A stretch of 64,000 nucleotides of DNA, taken from Oscillospiraceae bacterium (GTDB lineage: Bacteria > Bacillota > Clostridia > Oscillospirales > Ruminococcaceae). The notes below the pieces were generated by a model. That model was not told the origin of the DNA. It was given only the letters and a program-made list of their open reading frames with translations, and searched no databases. The stretch spans positions 16,802 through 80,801 of the forward strand of contig JAFYQD010000009.1 in the NCBI GenBank assembly GCA_017547245.1, written 5' to 3'. Position numbers and translations under genes: made by a program. This document shows positions 18,228 through 28,072 of this stretch, in pieces (within the stretch, counting starts at the first letter, position 1; each line of letters starts with the position of its first letter).

Positions 18228-21200
18228 TAGAAGCCAAACAGCGTCATCTGGCTGGTGGCAGGCATATCGCCCAATGCACCCACCGAACGCAGCAAATCAA
18301 CAGTGGACTGACCTACGCCGGCACGGGTAACAATCTCGTCCGCCGAGGTGTATGGGCCCTGTTTGGTAGCCTCATACAACGACCTGGCAGCGGTGTCGCC
18401 CAAACCCTTAAGCGCATTGAAAGGCATACGGATTTTGCCGTCTTCCACCACATACTGGGTGGCTTTGGATTTATAAATATCCACCGGCAGGAACTCGATG
18501 CCGCGGCCAAGGCATTCGCCGATGATCTGCAGATTCATCAGCTGGGCGTCCTCCTTGGCGGTACGGTCCAGACCCTTTGCCTGCAAAGCTTTGATCTTCT
18601 GGCGAACAGCGCCCTTGCCTTCCACAGCGCTTTCTGCGTCAAAGTCTTCGCCGCGCACCGTAAGGAATACGCAATAGAATTCCTTGGGACGATAAAGCTT
18701 GTACCAACCCAGGCGTACAGCAGCCATAACATAGGCGGCGGCATGGGCCTTGGGGAACATGTACTTGATTTTAAGGCAGCTGTCGATGTACCACTCTTCA
18801 ACACCGCAGTCACGCATTTCCTGCTTCATTTCATCGGTCAGCAGTTTGGTGGCCTTACCCTTACGGGTAATTTCCATGATCTTAAACGCATTCTTGGGTT
18901 TTACGCCCTTGTGCATCAGATAGGTCATGATGCTGTCACGGGTACCGATAACCTCGGAAATGGTGCAGGTACCTGCCTTGATCAGTTCCTGTGCATTGCC
19001 CAGCCAAACGTCAGTGCCGTGGCTAAGGCCGGAAATCTGCAGCAGGTCAGAGAAGCCCTTGGGCTGAGATTCCACCAGCATGCCGCGCACAAAGTTGGTG
19101 CCCATTTCTGGCAGTGCCAGACTGCCGGTGTTGCAGCCGATGTCCTCTTCGGTAACACCCATGGGTTCCGGGGTGGTAAACAGCTTGTATACCTCGGGGT
19201 CGTTGATGGGAACATCCTTGATTTTGATGCCGGTCATGTCCTCCAGATATTTATACTGGGTGGGAACGTCGTGACCAAGGTTATCCAGCTTAAGGATGGT
19301 ATCGTGCAGCGAATGGAAGTCAAAGTGTGTGGTTACCACCGAAGAGTCGACCGCATCGGCAGGATGCTGGACAGGGGTAAAGTCGTAAACATCATAGTCG
19401 TTGGGTACAACAACCATGCCGCCGGGGTGCTGGCCGGTTGTGCGCTTGATACCGGTACAGCCCTTGGCAAGGCGGTTTTCTTCGGCTTTGTGCACCGTCA
19501 TACCCTTGGCTTCCAGATACTTTTTAACAAAGCCATAGGCCGTTTTTTCGGCCACGCTGGAGGTGGTGCCGGCCTTGAACACATGGTCGGAACCGAACAG
19601 TTCTTCGGTGTACTGGTGGGCACGGGTCTGATATTCGCCCGAGAAGTTAAGGTCGATATCAGGCGATTTGTCACCATCAAAGCCAAGGAAGGTCTCGAAG
19701 GGAATTTCGTGGCCATCCTGAATGTAAACCGTGCCGCAGTTGGGGCAGTTCTTTACCGGAAGGTCAAAGCCCGAACCCACCGAACCATCGGTGATAAATT
19801 CGCTGTGTTTGCAGTTGGGACAGACATAGTGGGGCGCCAGCGGGTTTACTTCCGAAATGCCTGCCATATGTGCCACAAAGGAAGACCCAACCGAACCACG
19901 GGAGCCAACCAGATAACCATCTTCTTCCGATTTACTTACCAGCTTCTGGGCGATGACATACAATACCGCAAACCCGTTTTTAATGATGGAAGTAAGCTCC
20001 TTGTCCAGACGCTTTTCCACAATTTCAGGCAGAGGATCGCCATAACGATTTTTGGCATTGGTCCAAACACGGTTCTGCAGATCCTCTTCCGCGCCATCGA
20101 TGGAAGGCGGATAGGTGCCATCGGGGATGGGCTTGAGGGTATCGGTAAGGGATGCGATGTAATTGGGGTTTTCAACAACCACCTTATGGGCGGTTTCTTC
20201 GCCCAGATAGGCAAATTCCTCCAGCATCTGGTCGGTGGACTTGAAGTAAAGGGGTGCCTGTTGGTCGGCATCCTTAAAGCCCTGACCTGCCATTAAAATG
20301 CGGCGGTATACTTCGTCACGGGGTTTGAGGAAGTGCACGTCGCCGGTGGCACAGACCGGTTTGTTCAGTTCTTTGCCCAAACGGACGATGGTGCGCACAT
20401 GGTCGTGCAAGGCTTCCACATCAGGCACCATGCGTTCACGCAGCATATATTCGTTGTTGCCTTCGGGCTGTATTTCAAGATAGTCGTAGAAGGAAGCAAT
20501 CTCGCAAAGGTCTTCCCAGCTCTTGCCTGCCAGAATGGCACGGTAGAGTTCGCCGGCTTCACAGGCCGAACCGATGATAAGGCCCTCACGATGCTGCATC
20601 AACACCGACTTGGGGATACGGGGACGCTTGTAAAAATAGTTGAGGTGGGCAAAGGAAACCAGCTTATACAGGTTTTTCAGTCCGGCCTGATTTTTGACCA
20701 AAATGACCACATGGTAGGTGTTGCCCTTCCACAGGTCTGTGCCTGCCGCAGCGTTATTCAGGTGGCCCACTGTGCTGCAGTCTTCCACCTTTTCCTTGGC
20801 TTTTTGCACCAATGCCAAAAACACCTTGGCCAGCATTTCGGCATCGTCGTTGGCACGGTGATGGCGGAACTTGCCCAGCTTCAGGTGTTCGGCCACCAGG
20901 TTCAGCTTGACCTTTTTCAGGTCAGGCAGCAGTGCACGGGAAAGGGGAACCGTGTCAATGGATGCATATGGGAAAGCAACACCGCAACGGCCTGCGGCGG
21001 CCTTCATAAAGCTCATATCGAAGGGCGCATTGTGGGCAATCAGCACCTTGGCATCGCCGCAGAACTGCATAAATGCCGCCAAAGCCTCAGCCTCACTGGG
21101 GGCATCGGCCACCATTTCATCGGTGATACCGGTCAGCTCCACAATGTTTTCGGGGATATTCTTTTCAGGGTTGACAAAGGTATCGAAGCGGTCGACCACT

Positions 21201-22636
21201 TCGCCGTTTTTGATACGCACCGCACCAATTTCGGTCAGGCGCTCGGTGCCGGCCGAAAGACCGGTGGTCTCCACGTCAAAGGCAATCAGCTCGCCATCCA
21301 GCAGCTGGTCATAGCCGCCATCGGCAATGCCGGTCATATCATTGACAAGATAGCCTTCCACTCCATAGATGATCTTAAAGGGAGCAAATTCTTCTCCGTT
21401 TTCTTCGGCCTTGGCTTTGCGGTCTTTGTTGACCCCCTTGGCGGCGGCAGCAGCTTCGGGGAAGGACTGTACCACGCCGTGGTCGGTGATGGCAATGGCA
21501 TTGTGTCCCCACTTATCGGCCTGTTTTACCAAATCGCTGGCAGAAACAACAGCATCCATGGCCGACATAACGGTATGGGCATGCAGTTCCACACGCTTTT
21601 GGGCACTGGTGTCCTTTTCACTTTTCAGTTTAACAGAAGTGATGCAGCGGGGCTCGATGATGCTTTCACGCTCGTACTTGTCATAAACAACATCGCCGCG
21701 GATTACAATCACCATGCCCTTTTTCAGCTGTTTGTAGATACCGGCCTCCCCTTCGGCAACCAGAGCCTTCATCATATGAGAGCCGGTGTAATCGGTAAAG
21801 CAAATCAGGAACAGAATGCGTCCGCCTCTGATTTCCTTGGTTTCGACTTCAAAAATTTCACCCCAAACAGACACCAGACCACTTTCGGGGGTGATATCGC
21901 TGAGGGGGGCAAGCTTGCCTTTGATGGGTCGTCCCATCAGCACATGTTCGGTGCCGAGGGCAAAGGGCAGGCCCTCGCTTTCAAAGCTGAACTGTTTGAC
22001 CGGCTTGGCCTTGGGCTTTGCCGCAGGCTTGGCAGTTTCTTCGGGATACCGGTCGGAAAGACCGCTGTAATCTCCCGTGGCCTCCCATGGGGGCATATCA
22101 TCCTCGGTGGGCAAAGGCGGCAGCTCGTCCGACTCCTGCACAGCCTGAGCGGCAGAAGGACGGTCAACCAGTTCCAGCACACCTTCCATTTTTACCTGAG
22201 GAACAAAGCCAAACTGGCGGCTTACCAACTGCTGCAGCTTGGCGGTAAAGTTTTGTTTTTCCAGCAGGGCGGCACCGCCATGGCGCAGACCGATGGTCAG
22301 CAGACCGTCGGCATATTTTACTTCAGCACTGTTGAAAAAGCCGTTGACCACAACACCCTCTTCACGCAAAAAGGCCAAAAGGCTTTCAAAATACTGTTCC
22401 GAAAACAGCTGTGCGGCATAAACAGGACGAAGAACCACTTCATCTACCTGCAAAAAAGCGCGCAGAACACCACAGGCCTGGTGCAGCTGCTGATAAGCCA
22501 CCAGACCATCGGGTGCAATATGTACAGTCACTTTTCGTTTGTCGTCTGAAACCGACAGTCCATCCACACGGGCTGCCTGCAGCGGCTGGATCAACCCATT
22601 GGCCGCCGCACCAAACAACTGCAGCAGGGTGCTCAT
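18227..22636 (-). CDS. polC: DNA polymerase III PolC-type alpha subunit with proofreading exonuclease
   Basis: The main replicative polymerase of low-GC Gram-positives. 1469 residues, the usual length. In order: N-terminal domain, an OB fold (about 215-335), PHP domain start with ELHAHTVMSAMDAVVS, a DEDDh 3'-5' exonuclease inserted in the PHP domain (AFDVETTGLSAGTERLTEIG, then HNAPFDMSF and HHRANDDAEM), the PHP remainder, the palm with the catalytic PDIDLNFSGE and the zinc-binding cysteines (CPNCKHSEF, CPNCGTVYI) just before it, fingers, and a C-terminal duplex-binding region. It is last in the pyrH-to-polC block, 34 bp after ispG, and ends at a convergent terminator. GGAGG precedes ATG 22636. 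Confidence 0.98.
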   Translation of the reverse strand: MSTLLQLFGAAANGLIQPLQAARVDGLSVSDDKRKVTVHIAPDGLVAYQQLHQACGVLRAFLQVDEVVLRPVYAAQLFSEQYFESLLAFLREEGVVVNGFFNSAEVKYADGLLTIGLRHGGAALLEKQNFTAKLQQLVSRQFGFVPQVKMEGVLELVDRPSAAQAVQESDELPPLPTEDDMPPWEATGDYSGLSDRYPEETAKPAAKPKAKPVKQFSFESEGLPFALGTEHVLMGRPIKGKLAPLSDITPESGLVSVWGEIFEVETKEIRGGRILFLICFTDYTGSHMMKALVAEGEAGIYKQLKKGMVIVIRGDVVYDKYERESIIEPRCITSVKLKSEKDTSAQKRVELHAHTVMSAMDAVVSASDLVKQADKWGHNAIAITDHGVVQSFPEAAAAAKGVNKDRKAKAEENGEEFAPFKIIYGVEGYLVNDMTGIADGGYDQLLDGELIAFDVETTGLSAGTERLTEIGAVRIKNGEVVDRFDTFVNPEKNIPENIVELTGITDEMVADAPSEAEALAAFMQFCGDAKVLIAHNAPFDMSFMKAAAGRCGVAFPYASIDTVPLSRALLPDLKKVKLNLVAEHLKLGKFRHHRANDDAEMLAKVFLALVQKAKEKVEDCSTVGHLNNAAAGTDLWKGNTYHVVILVKNQAGLKNLYKLVSFAHLNYFYKRPRIPKSVLMQHREGLIIGSACEAGELYRAILAGKSWEDLCEIASFYDYLEIQPEGNNEYMLRERMVPDVEALHDHVRTIVRLGKELNKPVCATGDVHFLKPRDEVYRRILMAGQGFKDADQQAPLYFKSTDQMLEEFAYLGEETAHKVVVENPNYIASLTDTLKPIPDGTYPPSIDGAEEDLQNRVWTNAKNRYGDPLPEIVEKRLDKELTSIIKNGFAVLYVIAQKLVSKSEEDGYLVGSRGSVGSSFVAHMAGISEVNPLAPHYVCPNCKHSEFITDGSVGSGFDLPVKNCPNCGTVYIQDGHEIPFETFLGFDGDKSPDIDLNFSGEYQTRAHQYTEELFGSDHVFKAGTTSSVAEKTAYGFVKKYLEAKGMTVHKAEENRLAKGCTGIKRTTGQHPGGMVVVPNDYDVYDFTPVQHPADAVDSSVVTTHFDFHSLHDTILKLDNLGHDVPTQYKYLEDMTGIKIKDVPINDPEVYKLFTTPEPMGVTEEDIGCNTGSLALPEMGTNFVRGMLVESQPKGFSDLLQISGLSHGTDVWLGNAQELIKAGTCTISEVIGTRDSIMTYLMHKGVKPKNAFKIMEITRKGKATKLLTDEMKQEMRDCGVEEWYIDSCLKIKYMFPKAHAAAYVMAAVRLGWYKLYRPKEFYCVFLTVRGEDFDAESAVEGKGAVRQKIKALQAKGLDRTAKEDAQLMNLQIIGECLGRGIEFLPVDIYKSKATQYVVEDGKIRMPFNALKGLGDTAARSLYEATKQGPYTSADEIVTRAGVGQSTVDLLRSVGALGDMPATSQMTLFGF

Positions 22637-22670
22637 TGGTCTTCCTCCGTTATCTTAAAACGCCATGCTT

Positions 22671-23720
22671 TTACATGGATTCAAGTTCTTCTCTAAGCAC
22701 TTCCAGAATCCCTTCCATGGGATATTTTTTCAGTGCAACGCCCTTTTTGAACAACAGGTATTCTCCGTCACCGCCGGCAATGCCGATGTCGGCCTGTTTG
22801 CCCTCCCCTACACCGTTGACCACACATCCCATTACGGCTACGGTCAGGGGTTTGCGGATATCGGACACCATCTGTTCCACCTTATCGGCCAGGGTAAGCA
22901 CGTCCACCTTGCAGCGGCCACAGGTTGGGCAGGAAACCACCTCTACCCTGTCTCGGCGCAAACCGCAGGCCAACAGGATATCCTTTGCCGCACGAATCTC
23001 TTCCACCGGGTCGGCGGTAAGGGAAACACGCAGGGTGCTGCCGATGCCGTCCAGCAGCAGACTGCCAATGCCTACGGCCGACTTTACCAAGCCCATGCGC
23101 AGGGTGCCTGCTTCGGTAACACCGATGTGCTGGGGTATGTCACTTTGTGCGGCAAACAGGCGGCAGGCTTCCACCATGGTGGGAACATGGGAAGCCTTGA
23201 TGGATACCACCACATCTTCAAAATCAAAGCGGCGCAGCATCTCTACCTGTGCCATAGCGCTTTCGGCAAGGGCGGCCGCCGTGGGCAATCCACCATGTTT
23301 TGCCAAAACCTCGGCCGCAACCGAACCGGAATTTGCCCCCACACGGATGGGCACGCCGGCCTGACGGCAGGCATCGGCAACCATCTTCACCTGTTCGGGA
23401 GAAGAAAGATTGCCGGGGTTGAGGCGTATTTTATCGGCACCGGCCGCAACCGACTCCAGCGCCATCTTATAATCGTAATGAATGTCGGCCACAACAGGGA
23501 TGGAAAGGCTTTCTTTCAGGGAAGAAAGCAACTTTACCCCCTGGGCATTGGGCACGGTAACACGGACAATTTCGCATCCGGCCTGTTCCAACGCTTTGGC
23601 CTGGGCAATATTTCCCTCGATATCTTCAAGGGCGCAGCAAAGCATCGACTGGATGGCCACAGGATGGCCTCCGCCGATGATCACATTGCCAATTTTAACT
23701 TCTTTCTCAATTCGGGACAT
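22671..23720 (-). CDS. ispG: 4-hydroxy-3-methylbut-2-enyl diphosphate synthase
   Basis: Penultimate step of the MEP isoprenoid pathway: MEcPP to HMBPP, using a [4Fe-4S] cluster and reduced flavodoxin or ferredoxin. 349 residues; TIM barrel with VADIHYDYKMALESVAAGAD and IRLNPGN, then the cluster-binding SCPTCGRC (about 266-273) and MGCVVNGVGEGKQADIGIAG. The gene lies 16 bp after rseP and before polC. It belongs to the same pathway as ispE and ispDF at 33.9-35.9 kb; dxs, dxr and ispH are not in the window. Confidence 0.97.
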   Translation of the reverse strand: MSRIEKEVKIGNVIIGGGHPVAIQSMLCCALEDIEGNIAQAKALEQAGCEIVRVTVPNAQGVKLLSSLKESLSIPVVADIHYDYKMALESVAAGADKIRLNPGNLSSPEQVKMVADACRQAGVPIRVGANSGSVAAEVLAKHGGLPTAAALAESAMAQVEMLRRFDFEDVVVSIKASHVPTMVEACRLFAAQSDIPQHIGVTEAGTLRMGLVKSAVGIGSLLLDGIGSTLRVSLTADPVEEIRAAKDILLACGLRRDRVEVVSCPTCGRCKVDVLTLADKVEQMVSDIRKPLTVAVMGCVVNGVGEGKQADIGIAGGDGEYLLFKKGVALKKYPMEGILEVLREELESM

Positions 23721-23736
23721 AAAAAACTCCTGTCAA

Positions 23737-24759
23737 TCAGCCAACAATCAGCTTGAAAATATCGTTGAAGGTGATGGCCACAATCAGCCCCATCAGCAGT
23801 ATAAAGCCAACCGCATGAATGATGCTTTCATACTTCTGGGGAACGGGACGGCGGATAATGAGCTCGATGAGCACAAACAGAATGCGGCCACCATCCAGCG
23901 CAGGAATGGGCAGCAGGTTGAAAACGCCCACATTGATTGTAATGAAAGACACCAACATCACCAGCGACTGCAAACCGGCCGAGGCCGCCTCGCCAATGGC
24001 CGAGGAGGTACCCACCGGCCCGGAAAGCTGATTTAGACCGTACCGCCCGGTTATGATATCGCCCAGCGAAAACCATACCTGTTTGGCAATGGAAACGGTC
24101 CAGTCAAAGGTATAACCCAAGGAATTAAACAGATTCTTTTCTTCACCAAAAAATTGAAAATCCAGCACCATCGAGGTGGTGCCGTCCGAAAGTTCGGTGG
24201 TGTCGAAAGCCACGCCTTCCAACAGCACCTTTTCGCCCTGACGCATTACCTCAAAATCGATAACGCCGTCCTGGTCACGCACCATCTGAAAGATGGCATC
24301 GTTATAACCGCTGACTCTTTGGCCGTTGACACCAACAATGGTGTCATAGGGCTGCAGCCACCGGGAAGAAACCGCTTCGGGATAAAAATTGGCCACAGTG
24401 GTGGTGCCAATCAGCTGCATCTGCCCCACCAGCGTACCCACAAGAATAAAACCGAGAACCAGATTCATAAACGCACCGGCAGCCAGCACGATAAGGCGCT
24501 GCCAGGCCGGTTTGTTGCAGAAAGCGCGGTCTTCCGCGCTTTCCTCGTTTTCACCTTCCATTGAAACAAAGCCGCCAATGGGCAGCAGGCGCAGACGATA
24601 GTCGGTCTCGCCCTTGGTAAACTTAAGCAGAGCGGGACCCATACCCAGCGAAAACTCATTCACTTTAACGCCAAACAACTTTGCCGCCACAAAATGACCC
24701 AGTTCATGAATCATAATGATAACGCCAAACACCAGAATTGTAATAAGAATTGTTTTCAT
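23737..24759 (-). CDS. rseP: Site-2 intramembrane zinc metalloprotease RseP/RasP
   Basis: Cleaves membrane-bound anti-sigma factors and signal-peptide remnants inside the membrane. 340 residues from ATG 24759. Visible: the zinc-binding HELGHFVAAK in the first membrane segment, the GFVSMEGE loop, a PDZ domain (about 120-190, LQPYDTIVGVNGQRVSGYND), and the third metal ligand in PIPALDGGRILF near the C-terminus. A GTG at 24774 overlaps the ribosome site AAGGAG, so ATG 24759 is preferred although its spacing of about 14 nt is long. In most Firmicutes dxr lies between cdsA and rseP; here only 47 bp separate the coding regions. Confidence 0.95.
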   Translation of the reverse strand: MKTILITILVFGVIIMIHELGHFVAAKLFGVKVNEFSLGMGPALLKFTKGETDYRLRLLPIGGFVSMEGENEESAEDRAFCNKPAWQRLIVLAAGAFMNLVLGFILVGTLVGQMQLIGTTTVANFYPEAVSSRWLQPYDTIVGVNGQRVSGYNDAIFQMVRDQDGVIDFEVMRQGEKVLLEGVAFDTTELSDGTTSMVLDFQFFGEEKNLFNSLGYTFDWTVSIAKQVWFSLGDIITGRYGLNQLSGPVGTSSAIGEAASAGLQSLVMLVSFITINVGVFNLLPIPALDGGRILFVLIELIIRRPVPQKYESIIHAVGFILLMGLIVAITFNDIFKLIVG

Positions 24760-24806
24760 CTTGGCAGAGTTCACTCCTTAACGCAGCCCATTTGCCTGAC
24801 AAAAAA

Positions 24807-25658
24807 TCAAAGCACAGGCAGATAGCGCAACATCAAATATACCATTGGAGCAATAAACAGCAGGCTGTCAAAACGGTCAAGAATACCGCCGTGGCCCGGG
24901 AAAATGGCGCCAAAATCCTTGATGCCAAAGCGGCGCTTTACAATCGAAGCCGAGAGATCGCCCAGTACACCAAGCAAGGCAAGCACAGGGGTAACAAGAG
25001 CGACATAAAGATAGTTTATGTTCCAAACATAGGATAAATGTCCGTAAACAATACCTCTGTTGTACAGGGTGGCAAACAACAGGGCTATCAAAAGGTTGCC
25101 CACAACGGCAGTAGCTAAACCGCCGTAAAGACCTTCCACCGACTTTTTGGGGCTGATGACCGGGGCCAAACGGTGCTTGCCAAAGGCACTGCCCACAAAA
25201 TAGCCGCCAATGTCGCACAACCAGGCCGAAGCAAAAATAAGGAAAGAATAGTAGAGGCCGGCCCACATGATGGGAGTGGCGTTGCGAATAAGCACAACAC
25301 AATTGAGCGAAAGGGTAACCCCTACCACAATCATAACCAGCAAACCAACATTGGCAATGTCCAATTCTGCATGATTGCGGATAACCTCAACAAACACAAG
25401 AATGATGTACAGCAGTGCCATTGCGCCAACAGCGACCATTCCCCAAAACTGGGTGGCAACGGGAACCAGCAAAGCAAAAAGCATGCTTTCAACCACCAGT
25501 ACCTTGTGTTTGGCAAGACCAACAGCACCGGCTGCCTCCTGTGCCGCCAATGCTGCCACAACACCTACAGCAATATTAAACACAAGGGTTTGATAGAAGC
25601 AAAGAACAACAGCCAAAACGCCAAGACCAACCAAGGCGGTTATAACTCTTGCTTTCAA
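24807..25658 (-). CDS. cdsA: Phosphatidate cytidylyltransferase
   Basis: Makes CDP-diacylglycerol from phosphatidic acid and CTP, the branch point of phospholipid synthesis. 283 residues with about seven or eight membrane segments. The family signature is near the C-terminus: GDLSASIVKRRFGIKDFGAI followed by FPGHGGILDRFDSLLF. The start codon is TTG (25656-25658) with GGGAG upstream; no ATG fits better. It sits between uppS and rseP in the conserved envelope block. Confidence 0.95.
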   Translation of the reverse strand: MKARVITALVGLGVLAVVLCFYQTLVFNIAVGVVAALAAQEAAGAVGLAKHKVLVVESMLFALLVPVATQFWGMVAVGAMALLYIILVFVEVIRNHAELDIANVGLLVMIVVGVTLSLNCVVLIRNATPIMWAGLYYSFLIFASAWLCDIGGYFVGSAFGKHRLAPVISPKKSVEGLYGGLATAVVGNLLIALLFATLYNRGIVYGHLSYVWNINYLYVALVTPVLALLGVLGDLSASIVKRRFGIKDFGAIFPGHGGILDRFDSLLFIAPMVYLMLRYLPVL

Positions 25659-25695
25659 TATACTCCCTCATTTCTGTCTGAATAATAGAATAGTT

Positions 25696-26427
25696 TTATA
25701 CGCCGCCAAAACGACGATTGCGTCGGGCATATTCCCAACAGGCCTGTGCAAGGTGCTCCCGATTAAAATCGGGCCAAAGCACATCCATAAACACAAACTC
25801 GGCATAGGCCGACTGCCATACCAAAAAATTGGAAAGACGTTCTTCTCCGCTGGGGCGGATAATCAGGTCAGGGTCGGGCTGACCGCAGGTGTAAAGATGG
25901 TCGGCGACGGTCTGCTCGGTGATATCCTTGGCAGACAATTCCCCGTTGCTTACCTTTTGGGCCAGCAGCTGTGCTGCACGCACCAGTTCGGCACGGCCGC
26001 CATAGTTGACGGCAATGTTTACCTCCATTCCGGTGTTGTCGGCACTGTCCGCTTCAACCTTTTCCATCAGCTGACGCAGATCGGGCGCCAAAGGAGTTTT
26101 ATCCCCCAAAAAACGCAGACGACCGTTTTCTTCCCGGTGGAATTTGTCCAAACGCTTCAGATAGCTGCGCAACAATTCCATGATGGCATCCACTTCTGCC
26201 TTGGGACGCTTCCAGTTTTCAGTGGAAAAAGCGTAGGCGGTTACCACCTCGATGCCCATTTCACGGCAGTCTTTTACAATCTGCTCGAAAACTTCGGCAC
26301 CTTTTTTGTGGCCGGCCGAACGGGGCAACCCCTGTTTTTGGGCCCAACGGCCGTTTCCATCCATAATAATTCCCACATGTTTCGGCATAAACTCACGGGG
26401 AGGAAGAGTATTTCCCTGCTGTTCCAT
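25696..26427 (-). CDS. uppS: Undecaprenyl (polyprenyl) diphosphate synthase
   Basis: Cis-prenyltransferase that builds undecaprenyl diphosphate, the lipid carrier for cell-wall synthesis. About 243 residues. Visible: HVGIIMDGNGRWAQKQGLPR (the catalytic Asp and the diphosphate-binding loop), TAYAFSTENWKRP, and the C-terminal DLIIRPSGEERLSNFLVWQS. The start at ATG 26427 is preferred because the earlier in-frame ATG (26451) overlaps the only good ribosome site, AAAAGGAG; the spacing is then 12 nt, a little long. It follows frr after a hairpin that may attenuate transcription into the lipid genes. Confidence 0.95.
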   Translation of the reverse strand: MEQQGNTLPPREFMPKHVGIIMDGNGRWAQKQGLPRSAGHKKGAEVFEQIVKDCREMGIEVVTAYAFSTENWKRPKAEVDAIMELLRSYLKRLDKFHREENGRLRFLGDKTPLAPDLRQLMEKVEADSADNTGMEVNIAVNYGGRAELVRAAQLLAQKVSNGELSAKDITEQTVADHLYTCGQPDPDLIIRPSGEERLSNFLVWQSAYAEFVFMDVLWPDFNREHLAQACWEYARRNRRFGGV

Positions 26428-26452
26428 GGAATGGCACAACTCCTTTTTCATG

Positions 26453-26482
26453 CAAAAGAAGGGCGGCGGTGTGCCACCCTTC
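26453..26482 (-). terminator. Hairpin between frr and uppS, possible partial terminator
   Basis: On the minus strand GAAGGG pairs with CCCTTC (26477-26482 with 26458-26463), two further GC pairs after one mismatch, and TTTT follows at 26454-26457. It overlaps the leader of uppS, so it may tune how much transcription continues rather than fully stop it. Confidence 0.5.
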
Positions 26483-26512
26483 CCGCAAAATATTCAAGCG
26501 AACAAAGCTCTG

Positions 26513-27067
26513 TTACAGTTCCAGGATTTCCTTTTCCTTGGCAGCAGCTTCGGTGTCGATATCCTTGCAGTACTGATCGGTCAGCTTCTGGATATCGTTT
26601 TCGTAGTTCTTCTGATCGTCTTCGGTAATTTCACTGTTCTTCTTCATGGTCTTGAACTTATCGTTGGCATCGCGGCGGATGGAACGAATGGCGACCTTGG
26701 CTTCTTCGGCCAGCTTGCGGACGCTCTTGCACAGTTCCTTACGACGTTCCTCGGTCAGAGGGGGGAAAGCGATGCGCAGAACAATACCGTCGTTGGTGGG
26801 GTTGATGCCAATATCGGAAGCCTGGATGGCCTTTTCGATAGACTTCATGGAAGACTTATCCCAGGGCTGGATAACCAGAATGCGAGCTTCGGAAACCGAA
26901 ACAGCGGCCATCTGATTGATGGGGGTGGGGGTGCCATAGTAGTCTACGCGGATCTTATCCAGAACAGCGGGGTTGGCACGGCCTGCACGGATGGAGGAAA
27001 ACTCACCGCGCATGTTGTTCATGGTCTTGGTCATCTTAGTATCAAATTCAACCAAATGCTCTTTCAT
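26513..27067 (-). CDS. frr: Ribosome recycling factor
   Basis: Splits post-termination ribosomes together with EF-G. 184 residues, the usual length, from ATG 27067, which is preceded by GGAGG; the longer reading upstream has no support. Visible: FSSIRAGRANPAVLDKIRVD near 25-45, YYGTPTPINQMA, and the helical C-terminus with SIRRDANDKFKTMKK. It lies between pyrH and uppS as in most Firmicutes. Confidence 0.97.
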   Translation of the reverse strand: MKEHLVEFDTKMTKTMNNMRGEFSSIRAGRANPAVLDKIRVDYYGTPTPINQMAAVSVSEARILVIQPWDKSSMKSIEKAIQASDIGINPTNDGIVLRIAFPPLTEERRKELCKSVRKLAEEAKVAIRSIRRDANDKFKTMKKNSEITEDDQKNYENDIQKLTDQYCKDIDTEAAAKEKEILEL

Positions 27068-27142
27068 AGAAACCTCCACAAATTGTTGATCTGTTATTAT
27101 TTTGGGCCGGCAGGGCTGCACCCAAACCGGTAATGTACGATT

Positions 27143-27853
27143 TTAGTTTTCCGAAACGATGGTGCCAATGGCTTCGCCCTTGACGGCACGCAGAATGTTG
27201 TCGGGATCCTTCATGGAAAATACCATAACAGGGGTTTTGTTGTCACGGCACATAGAAGCGGCGGTCATATCCATAACAGCCAGCTGCTTGGCCAGCACTT
27301 CGCTGAAGGTCAGGTTTTCGTAACGGACAGCATCGTCATACTTGTTGGGATCCTTGTCGTATACGCCATCCACCATGGTGGCCTTCAGGAAAATCTGAGC
27401 GTCAATTTCGGCAGCACGAAGGGCCGAAGCGGTATCGGTGCTGAAGAAGGGGTTGCCGGTGCCGCAGCCAAAAATAACTACACGGCCCTTCTGCAGATGA
27501 CGAACTGCACGGTTGCGGATGTAGGGTTCGGCAATGGCCTGCATGGAAATGGCGGTCTGTACACGAACAGCAACGCCTTCCTTTTCCAGTGCGTCGGCAA
27601 CAGCCAGACAGTTCATAACAGTGGCCAGCATGCCGATGTGGTCGGCACGGGTGTGATCCATATCACCGCTGCTGCGGCCGCGCCAGAAGTTGCCGCCACC
27701 GATAACGATACCAATTTCACAACCTTCCTGCACACAGCGTGCAATGCTTGCTGCAATGGGCTTTATTACGTCAAAATCCAAGCCAACTTTCTTTTCGCCG
27801 GCCAGGGCCTCACCACTCAATTTCAAAAGAACTCGCTTGTACTTCAAAGCCAT
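27143..27853 (-). CDS. pyrH: Uridylate kinase
   Basis: Phosphorylates UMP to UDP in pyrimidine synthesis; the bacterial hexameric amino-acid-kinase-fold type. 236 residues from ATG 27853 (GGAGGAAG upstream). Visible: [25 protein letters not shown], and the UMP/ATP site [20 protein letters not shown]. In many Firmicutes it follows rpsB-tsf; here it has its own promoter and starts the pyrH-to-polC run. Confidence 0.97.
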   Translation of the reverse strand: MALKYKRVLLKLSGEALAGEKKVGLDFDVIKPIAASIARCVQEGCEIGIVIGGGNFWRGRSSGDMDHTRADHIGMLATVMNCLAVADALEKEGVAVRVQTAISMQAIAEPYIRNRAVRHLQKGRVVIFGCGTGNPFFSTDTASALRAAEIDAQIFLKATMVDGVYDKDPNKYDDAVRYENLTFSEVLAKQLAVMDMTAASMCRDNKTPVMVFSMKDPDNILRAVKGEAIGTIVSEN

Positions 27854-27912
27854 AAAAGCTTCCTCCTGTTTATGGCGGGCCACAGGATCTGTCCGCACTA
27901 TAATCATCTACT

Positions 27913-27941
27913 ATTTTACATAATAAACCACCGATTGTAAA
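27913..27941 (-). promoter_or_regulatory. Promoter of the pyrH-frr-uppS-cdsA-rseP-ispG-polC block
   Basis: On the minus strand: TTTACA (27936-27941), 17-bp spacer, TAAAAT (27913-27918), about 60 bp before the pyrH start codon. Confidence 0.7.
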
Positions 27942-28031
27942 GAGCAAAGCTGACCTGCCTTTGTTAAATAATCATAAATAAAACCGACCAAAAAATCGTT
28001 CCATATGAACAAATCACCATAACAAAGGCAT

Positions 28032-28072
28032 AAAAATCCCCTCCCTGCCCCAAAGGCAAAGAGGGGATTTTT
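28032..28072 (-). terminator. Terminator of the two-component operon
   Basis: AAAAATCCCCTC (28032-28043) pairs with GAGGGGATTTTT (28061-28072), with an inner TGCC/GGCA stem. On the minus strand the T-rich arm follows the stem. The last codon of the kinase gene touches the arm. Confidence 0.85.

Noticed and set aside
20333-22549. A 738-codon plus-strand frame opposite polC
   Set aside because: Antisense shadow of polC without motifs or a ribosome site.
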